Assembly: GCA_030613125.1 (NCBI GenBank)
Contig: JAUWMO010000003.1
Location: 1 to 33,895, forward strand
DNA: 33,895 nt
Origin: Bacteroidota bacterium
GTDB lineage: Bacteria > Bacteroidota > Bacteroidia > Bacteroidales > VadinHA17
Direction of reading: 5' to 3'
Every line of letters starts with the position of its first letter. The stretch's first letter is position 1. The position numbers and the translations under genes are program-made. Under the pieces are notes generated by a model that was given only the letters and a program-made list of their open reading frames with translations, did no database searches and was not told where the DNA came from. This document shows positions 8,217-15,345 of this stretch, piece after piece.

Positions 8217-10631
8217 ATGAAAGACTTTATTCTCATTACAATACGGTTAAGGATGGGATATTACCTGTGGAAATTACTCGTTCTCCTTTTTTTAATGGCA
8301 TTATTTAACGGTAATCTTCTTTCATGTAAGCAAATCCCGGAAAAAAAAACCGGTCAAATGGTTCAACCTGAAGCAGATCAGTCATATTCTCTGCAAAATG
8401 ATCCAATGGTATTGCAACCAGGACCTGCCCAGGGAGATTCTCTCCTGACCAATCCTCCGGGATTCCACTGGCCACAGGAAAACGGAGATGCAGGTTTTAT
8501 ACTTGAAATTTCAAAAAACAATGGTTTTACCGGCAGTGACCAGTTATTGAAAAAGGCTAAAAAAGATGGGATCCTAATTCCTTCTTCTTTGTCAGAAGCA
8601 CCAGAGGTTTATAAAGGAACTAATTCCTGGTTAATTGCAGGTTTACCACTTCCTCTTCACAGGCCATCATTTGTCCTTGAAAAAGGAAACTGGTATTGGC
8701 GCTGGAGGTCAGTAACAAATAGCAGAAAAATTTCTGCTCCTTCCGCACCCATACAATTCACTGTTTCTAAAAAAAGTATTGAATATAAAGTTCCCCCTCT
8801 AAAAGAGTTATTTGCCCGAATTCCGAAAATGCATCCCAGACTCTTTGTCCGTCCGGAAAATCTTGACAGTTTACGTATGCTTCAAACTTCAAGTAAGCCT
8901 CATAGAGATCTTTTTTCCCGTATTTCCGATTATGCCGATACACTTCTGCTTATACCAATTAATCAGGAACCCGATTTTCTGCCTCAGGGCGGAGATTTTC
9001 CATACAAAATATGGCGCGACTATTATGATCAGGCCAGGAAATCAGGACAAATTCTCGATTTTCTTAGCTTCTGTTATATGATGACCGGTGAAGAAAAATA
9101 TGCAGAACGAACCAAACAATGGCTGTTCAGTTTTGTAAAATGGGATCCTGAGGGCCCCAGTTCCATGGATTCTAACGACGAGGTGGCCATGCCAATACTG
9201 CTAAATGGAGCCAGGGCATATGACTGGATATATGATTATCTGAGTGAGGATGAACGTTCAGCAATAAGAGATATGCTGGTGATAAGAGGAGAACAAGCTT
9301 TCTTAAGGTGGCAAAATGGTAATTATCATTATAAGCCATATAGCAGTCATACTACCAGATTGGTTAGTTATATGAGTCAGGTTGGTATAATTCTGTATGG
9401 TGAGGCAAATGAGGCTGAAAAGTGGCTTGGTTACCTTATTCCTATGGTAACTACTTTTTACCCTCCATGGGGGGGAAGGGATGGGGGCTACTCGGAAGGT
9501 CCCAGTTACTGGATGATGTACTTCAACTACATGCTGCAGTCTGCCTATTGTATTCAGAGCGCAATGAGTCTTGATATATTGAAAAAAGAGTTTTACCGGA
9601 ACAATGGCTGGTATAAAATCTATGCTTATCCCTACTATGGAGCAATGCGTCCTTTTGGAGATACAGGGATCGGGCATTACTGGCCGGCCGATAAGATGAA
9701 TCTTTACCGGTTGGCTTCAATATTTAATAATTCATACTTCCGCTGGAGAGCTGACATGAGCCAGCCCGATGAAATGCCTGTTGCTGAAACAATAATTCCC
9801 ACAGGTATAATGAGCTTTTTTTGGTTAGATGAAGGTGCGGATGCAGTCAAACCCGTTCCACCTGACAATTTGCCGGGTTCCCGTCTCTTTCGCGATATAG
9901 GTCTTGTTGCATTTCATGAAGATCCGGGCAATCCTGATGAGACCTATTTCCTGTTAAAAAGTTCTCCGTATGGTTCATGGAGCCATATTCATGCAGATCA
10001 GAATTCATTTTATATTCAGGGATTTGGTGAAGCTCTTGCCATTCAGTCAGGGTATTACCCTCATTATGGCCATCCCCATCATAAAGAATGGACATGGAAA
10101 ACACATGCCCATAATTCCATACTTATTGATGGAGTTGGACAAAAAATACGTGACAGAGCTTCACGTGGAAAAATAATCGCCTTCAGAACAGGTAATGGGG
10201 AGCCTGGAAGTATTGATTATGCAGCAGGAGATGCCACAGCAGCATATTCAGGCCGGCTGAATAAATTTATTCGTCATGTATATTATTTTCGGCCTAGAGA
10301 TTTTCTTTTAATTGATGAGCTTGAAGCGCCAGAGCCGGTTCGTTATGACTGGTTATTGCATTCCCTGGAAAAAATGGAAATTGACAAAAAAAATAAAGAA
10401 GTTACAATACGAAAAGGACAAGCCATTTTGGTATTGAAATTTTTATTCCCTGAAGACCTGGAGTTCTCGCAAACAAATAAATTTATAACCGAACCCGGTT
10501 TGTCGTATCCTGAAGGCTATGCCTATCCTGACCAATGGCACCTTAGGGTCTCTACAATAAACAGGTCTAAAGCTGCAAGCTTTATTGTAAGGATGAAGGT
10601 CAGGTCTGTGAACAACCAGAACTATAAGTAA
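8217..10631 (+). CDS. Heparinase II/III-like polysaccharide lyase, lipoprotein
   Basis: Lipobox-like LLSC; central alpha/alpha-barrel-like region; SHIHADQNSFYIQGFGEALAIQSGYY and THAHNSILIDGVGQ typical of heparinase II/III-like C-terminal domains. Start may be the internal ATG (MGYYLWK). Confidence 0.85.
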   Translation: MKDFILITIRLRMGYYLWKLLVLLFLMALFNGNLLSCKQIPEKKTGQMVQPEADQSYSLQNDPMVLQPGPAQGDSLLTNPPGFHWPQENGDAGFILEISKNNGFTGSDQLLKKAKKDGILIPSSLSEAPEVYKGTNSWLIAGLPLPLHRPSFVLEKGNWYWRWRSVTNSRKISAPSAPIQFTVSKKSIEYKVPPLKELFARIPKMHPRLFVRPENLDSLRMLQTSSKPHRDLFSRISDYADTLLLIPINQEPDFLPQGGDFPYKIWRDYYDQARKSGQILDFLSFCYMMTGEEKYAERTKQWLFSFVKWDPEGPSSMDSNDEVAMPILLNGARAYDWIYDYLSEDERSAIRDMLVIRGEQAFLRWQNGNYHYKPYSSHTTRLVSYMSQVGIILYGEANEAEKWLGYLIPMVTTFYPPWGGRDGGYSEGPSYWMMYFNYMLQSAYCIQSAMSLDILKKEFYRNNGWYKIYAYPYYGAMRPFGDTGIGHYWPADKMNLYRLASIFNNSYFRWRADMSQPDEMPVAETIIPTGIMSFFWLDEGADAVKPVPPDNLPGSRLFRDIGLVAFHEDPGNPDETYFLLKSSPYGSWSHIHADQNSFYIQGFGEALAIQSGYYPHYGHPHHKEWTWKTHAHNSILIDGVGQKIRDRASRGKIIAFRTGNGEPGSIDYAAGDATAAYSGRLNKFIRHVYYFRPRDFLLIDELEAPEPVRYDWLLHSLEKMEIDKKNKEVTIRKGQAILVLKFLFPEDLEFSQTNKFITEPGLSYPEGYAYPDQWHLRVSTINRSKAASFIVRMKVRSVNNQNYK

Positions 10632-10711
10632 AGTAAGTATCATTTCAAACTCTCAATTAATAAAACCGAATAAAAAAAGTCAACAAACAATAAAACAAAA
10701 AGCTTTAAGTC

Positions 10712-12070
10712 ATGAAAATTAACATTTTTACGAGAAGAAAGTTTATTATTAGCGCTTCTGCAGGAACAGCCGGTGCCTTATTATCATACAAGGTGCCTGT
10801 ATTCGGAATTTCAAATAAAGTGTCGGTTTCTGAACTCGCTCTTAAGGGTGGCAAACCTGTCAGGACCGATGACTGGATGAAATGGCCGGTATGGAATTCT
10901 GATGCTGAAGAACCAATGTTATCCGTCCTTAGAAGTGGAAACTGGTACCGCGGATGGGGTACTAAAGTTACCGGATTTGAAAATAAATATGCTGATCTGA
11001 TTGGGGCCAAACGTGTCCTTGCGACGGCGAGTGGAACAACCGCTTTAGAAACAGCCCTTCATGTTATGGGAGTTGATGCAGGTGATGAGGTCATTGTGTC
11101 TCCTTATACCTTTATTGCGACCTATAATGTGGTTTTTAATCAAAAAGCGCTTCCGGTTTTTGCTGATACCGATCAGGAAACATTCAACATTAATCCACAT
11201 AAGATTGAAGAGAAGATTACGGAACGCACCAAAGCCATCCTTCCTGTACATATTCTTGGCCTGCCAGCTGATATGAGACGGATTATGGCAATTGCCAGGA
11301 GGAACAATCTTGTTGTGATTGAAGATGCCTGCCAGGCTTGGCTGGCTGAATATGAGGGAAAAAAATGTGGCACATTGGGAGATTTGGGATGTTTTAGTTT
11401 CCAGAATTCCAAAAATATTCCTTCGGGAGAAGGAGGGGCTGTTGCAGGGAATAATGATAAGATTATGGACCTTTGCTATTCTTACCATAATTGTGGCCGG
11501 GCATATGGCAAAACTATGTCTGAGTTCAGCGGTTACCCCTTTCGTGGAGGGAACAAAAGAATGACGGAGTTTCAGGCGGTTATATTAATGTCACAGATGA
11601 AGCGGGCGAAAAGGGATGCGGATAAACGTCTGGAAAATGCCTTATATCTGGACTCAAAATTAAAAGATATTCCCGGGATCATTACATATAAACTAGCAGA
11701 TGGGGCAACCCGCTCGGCTTATCACCTTTATCCGTTCCGGTATAAAAAAGAGTATTTTGATGATCTGCCGAGGGAGAAATTTCTTGCTGCTCTTACTGCA
11801 GAAGGAATTCCTTGTTCGGAAGGGTATGGACCACAATATAATGACGGTTTGATAGAGGAAGCTTTGAATTCTAAAGGGTATAAAAGACTGTTTTCAAAGC
11901 AAAGATTGAACACTTACCGGGAGGAACTAAAAAATCTACCCGATAACGATCAGTTAACCCGGGAGGCTGTCTGGTTTTTTCAGAACATGTTGCTGGCTGA
12001 CCGTAAAGATATGGACGATATTGTAAATTCAATACAAAAAGTATTTGAAAACCGAAAGCAATTGCTTTGA
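10712..12070 (+). CDS. DegT/DnrJ/EryC1/StrS-family PLP-dependent enzyme with N-terminal Tat-like signal
   Basis: FTRRKFIISASAGTAGALL signal; ATASGTTALETALHVMGVDAGDEVIVSPYTFIAT; GCFSFQNSKNIPSGEGG with the expected PLP lysine. Confidence 0.88.
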   Translation: MKINIFTRRKFIISASAGTAGALLSYKVPVFGISNKVSVSELALKGGKPVRTDDWMKWPVWNSDAEEPMLSVLRSGNWYRGWGTKVTGFENKYADLIGAKRVLATASGTTALETALHVMGVDAGDEVIVSPYTFIATYNVVFNQKALPVFADTDQETFNINPHKIEEKITERTKAILPVHILGLPADMRRIMAIARRNNLVVIEDACQAWLAEYEGKKCGTLGDLGCFSFQNSKNIPSGEGGAVAGNNDKIMDLCYSYHNCGRAYGKTMSEFSGYPFRGGNKRMTEFQAVILMSQMKRAKRDADKRLENALYLDSKLKDIPGIITYKLADGATRSAYHLYPFRYKKEYFDDLPREKFLAALTAEGIPCSEGYGPQYNDGLIEEALNSKGYKRLFSKQRLNTYREELKNLPDNDQLTREAVWFFQNMLLADRKDMDDIVNSIQKVFENRKQLL

Positions 12071-12262
12071 TCATTCATAGAAAACCACGTCCTTGTGCCT
12101 CCGCTTCCACCTTCGCGAAAGCTTCGGTAGGACGAGGAATGTTATTCGTCACAAGATGTGACTCATTAGGTTTTCACTCTCCGCCTATATATAAATAAAA
12201 AATATGAATATCCAATAACAATAATATATGTATAAGAATGCAGTACTGTCCGACTAAAATAA

Positions 12263-12925
12263 TTAAAAGAAGCAGGGGTATGGCAACATACAATAATTAT
12301 CTATATTTCTGACAACGGTATTGCCTTTCCAGGCACTAAAACGAACCTTTATGATCCCTCCATGCGATTACCCTGCATTATTAAACTACCTCATTCAAAA
12401 TTCATTAATACTGTTAGTGATGCAATAGTCACATGGGCTGATCTGGCCCCAACAATACTGGATTTATGTGACGCCATTCCGAAAAAGTATAGTTTTCAGG
12501 GTCGATCATTTAAGGAGGTCTTCGGCCAAGAAAAAGCGAATGGCTGGGATACCATATACGCTTCTCATACTTTTCATGAAATTACCATGTATTATCCCAT
12601 GAGGGTAATTCAAACACGCAAATACAAATTGATCTGGAACATTGCATCAGGACTGGATTTCCCCCACGCCAGTGATTTATTGGCATCCCCAACCTGGCAG
12701 AAAGCAATAAATCAACCGGAAAAACCATATGGAAAAAGAAAAATTGCTGATTGTCTGAAAAGACCAGCTTTTGAGTTATATGATCTTCAAAACAATCCTG
12801 ATGAAACAGATAATTTGTCATATAAACCCTAATATTCCGGAGTCGTAAATAAACTTAAGGGAAAAATCAAAGCCTTTCAAAAAAGGACCAAAGATCCATG
12901 GATTATCAAATGGAAGCATGAATAA
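12263..12925 (+). pseudogene. Sulfatase remnant: C-terminal part only, with in-frame stop
   Basis: Translation LKEAGVWQHTIIIYISDNGIAFPGTKTNLYDPSMRLPCIIKLP... continues to ...LSYKP*YSGVVNKLKGKIKAFQKRTKDPWIIKWKHE*; no N-terminal catalytic region upstream, TAA at 12260-12262. Confidence 0.85.
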
Positions 12926-12975
12926 CAGTTTGCCTTCTTAAAACCCTGTCGGGGTTAAAAACACTTTATAGTAAA

Positions 12976-13079
12976 GCGACTTTCCAAGTCGCTAACGACT
13001 CTTCCAAAGCTCCAAAGCTCCGAAGGAGTTCCTGTGGGAGAATGCCTTAGGTAGAATACCTTCGGCAGGAGAGTCGTTA
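12976..13079. repeat. Nested palindromic intergenic element
   Basis: GCGACTT-TCC-AAGTCGC (12976-12992); TAACGACTCT (12993-13002)/AGAGTCGTTA (13070-13079); CCGAAGG (13020-13026)/CCTTCGG (13059-13065). Confidence 0.6.
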
Positions 13080-13155
13080 TACTAAGAAAAAAACCAACAG
13101 GGTTGCTGCTCGAACCCTGAGTCAAGAGGCTATATGAAAATAAAGATAAATGAAT

Positions 13156-13193
13156 AACCCCGCCTCCAGATAGTTATCGGGATGGCGGGGATT
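13156..13193. terminator. Possible hairpin terminator between convergent sulfatase remnant and heparinase gene
   Basis: Stem CCCCGCC...GGCGGGG with ~19-nt loop; no strong U-tract. Confidence 0.3.
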
Positions 13194-13236
13194 AAGATGA
13201 ATAACTAATATCGGGCGGGGAATATAAACCCATGAT

Positions 13237-15135
13237 TTAATCCCCTGAAAGCCGGACTCTGATTTCCCCTAAGTTGTTTTCAAACTTCCATGCCGGAATT
13301 CTTAGTTCAATACGTTTCAATCCTTCTATCTGACGGTCGAGTTCCAGCGGTGCCGGGTGTAAGGAAACTACTGAAATGGTAAAATCAGGATGTGACAGAT
13401 TTTCCAGTTTAAGTTTTTTCCCGTCTTGTTTTAAAACGGCTCCCCCTTTAACAATTTCTACATCGGCAGTTGTCATCAATTGCCAGGTAATCATTTTTGT
13501 TTTTTCTGAAAGTTCGAGTTTATCTTCAATAAGTAACGATGTTGGGCTGTCTTTTACAAACCTTCTTTTAACGCTTTTAAGCTGCCCTTCAAAAGTTGGG
13601 GTCATGTCGATGGTAACTTCCGGGTTGTTGCCTGTTTTAAAGCGGGCAATTGTTGCTTTTCCGTCAACAACATGGAACTGGTTGTTTACTGAAATTGTGC
13701 TGTGCCCGAAATTATTTTTGGTGAGTAATGTCCAGCGTTCACAATCCTGGCAGCGCTCCCATAAATTAAAGCCGGTTTTTTCGAGTTCGTGATATGACTG
13801 ATTGCCCGGATCAACTACCCAGCGTACTCCGTTTAATTCAAAAATGAATGAGCCACCATCCATATTTCCGTGATTAACAGAACCCCTTCCACCTTTTCCA
13901 CCAAAATAATATTGGTGTGGGTCATCTTCTCCTCCGGTAAAAATTACAATTGGATTTGCCCCTTCGCCTTTCCAGGCGGTGGGCATTTTAACTTCATTTT
14001 CCCCCTCATACTGAGAGAGCCAAACCAATCCGGCGCTCGCGTTGCGAGATAATTTGCCCATTTCCTCCGGCGAACGTAAGAACCTTTCTTTTTCGAAAAA
14101 CACTTTATTGCCGGTTTTTGCAGCGAACCAGGCCAGTGTTATGTCGCCATTTTTACTTCTTGAGACTCCACAGTCGGCAAAATTGTAATACCATCCGGAC
14201 GGTGCATTACACAACACCCTAAATACAGAGCTTTCCATAAACGAAGGATATTCAGCCAAACCAAAATCGGTGCCAAATGCACTTTCAAACATGGCTGCAG
14301 TTAATACTGTAAAACCGGTTCCGTAACCCCAGTAAGTAGACCCTTCAGGGTAAACACCATCGGGGCCATATTCCACCAAAGCATATGGCATTCCGTCCAG
14401 TGCACGGCTGATAGTTTTTACAGCCAGTTCCAGGTCTTTTTCGGCAATGGTAATTGCAGCGGCAATCATTCCGCCGTGGCACACCTGATTCCAGTTGTTG
14501 GTGCCTGTAACCCAACCGGTATTTCCTTTTTTATTATAACTCGGTTTTATCCCTTTTTCAATCAATGCCGTTTTGGCCAGTTCGATGGTTGATTTGGGTA
14601 GTTTCCCGGCAGTCCAGTCGAGGGCAAAAGCCACTGCCATCGACATTTCTGCCACATCGAGGTAGTGCGATGGGTTCCAGTCGGAAAAATTACAAACTGC
14701 AACCACTTCTTCGTTTATGCGCTGTAATATTTTTGGGTCTTTCTCAATGCGGTAAACCATGCCCAGCATGTTAATGCGGTATAGCATTTCTCTGGAAACT
14801 CCAAGCAGCCTGCGACCGGTTTTAATTCTTTCCAGCAGAGGTTGTTTTTGAATTTTGGCTGCATTTAACTGAATGGCTTTATACATGTTCTGAATAACCG
14901 GATCGGTTTTCAGTTTTTTCTTTAGATTTTTTTCAATGGTGGAATTAAGTACCAGACGGGGACTTTGTTTACGCAGATTTCTTTTCAGGTATTGGACCGA
15001 CATTGGGTTCTGCAATTTTGGTATCTCTTCGCCGGCAGATTTCGATGATGGATTGTTTACATTGGCTGTTGCAATAATTGGAACAATTAAAACAAAGCAT
15101 AAAAAACTTAGCAGGTAATTAAATTTTAATTTCAT
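13237..15135 (-). CDS. Heparinase II/III-like polysaccharide lyase, secreted
   Basis: Signal peptide; NWNQVCHGGMIAAAITIAE, SVNHGNMDGGSFIFELNGVRWVVDPGNQSYHELE typical of heparinase II/III-like proteins. Confidence 0.85.
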   Translation of the reverse strand: MKLKFNYLLSFLCFVLIVPIIATANVNNPSSKSAGEEIPKLQNPMSVQYLKRNLRKQSPRLVLNSTIEKNLKKKLKTDPVIQNMYKAIQLNAAKIQKQPLLERIKTGRRLLGVSREMLYRINMLGMVYRIEKDPKILQRINEEVVAVCNFSDWNPSHYLDVAEMSMAVAFALDWTAGKLPKSTIELAKTALIEKGIKPSYNKKGNTGWVTGTNNWNQVCHGGMIAAAITIAEKDLELAVKTISRALDGMPYALVEYGPDGVYPEGSTYWGYGTGFTVLTAAMFESAFGTDFGLAEYPSFMESSVFRVLCNAPSGWYYNFADCGVSRSKNGDITLAWFAAKTGNKVFFEKERFLRSPEEMGKLSRNASAGLVWLSQYEGENEVKMPTAWKGEGANPIVIFTGGEDDPHQYYFGGKGGRGSVNHGNMDGGSFIFELNGVRWVVDPGNQSYHELEKTGFNLWERCQDCERWTLLTKNNFGHSTISVNNQFHVVDGKATIARFKTGNNPEVTIDMTPTFEGQLKSVKRRFVKDSPTSLLIEDKLELSEKTKMITWQLMTTADVEIVKGGAVLKQDGKKLKLENLSHPDFTISVVSLHPAPLELDRQIEGLKRIELRIPAWKFENNLGEIRVRLSGD

Positions 15136-15184
15136 TTTAGTTGGTTTTAGCTTTTTTCATTATTTAAGTCTATTCCTTAGCGCC

Positions 15185-15345
15185 AATTTTGAGTCCACTC
15201 CGAAAAGTTTTTTTTGCCACAAAGACACGAAAGCACAAAGATACACAAAAGTTAAGGTACTGGAAATAAACCCTTTGTGAATTTTAGTGTCTTAGTGTTT
15301 TAGTGGCATTTTCTTTTTTTGACTTTTCGGAGAGGACTCAATTTT
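15185..15345. mobile_element. MITE-like element (15191-15339) with 6-bp target duplication AATTTT
   Basis: Terminal inverted repeats GAGTCCACTCCGAAAAGT / ACTTTTCGGAGAGGACTC; AATTTT at 15185-15190 and 15340-15345; interior ccacaaagacac-type arms also inverted. Confidence 0.75.

Noticed and set aside
8812-9081. Alternative-frame + strand ORF in the heparinase gene
   Set aside because: Overlaps the main frame; shadow ORF.
11045-11488. 147-aa minus ORF inside the DegT gene
   Set aside because: Antisense shadow of a conserved PLP-enzyme frame.
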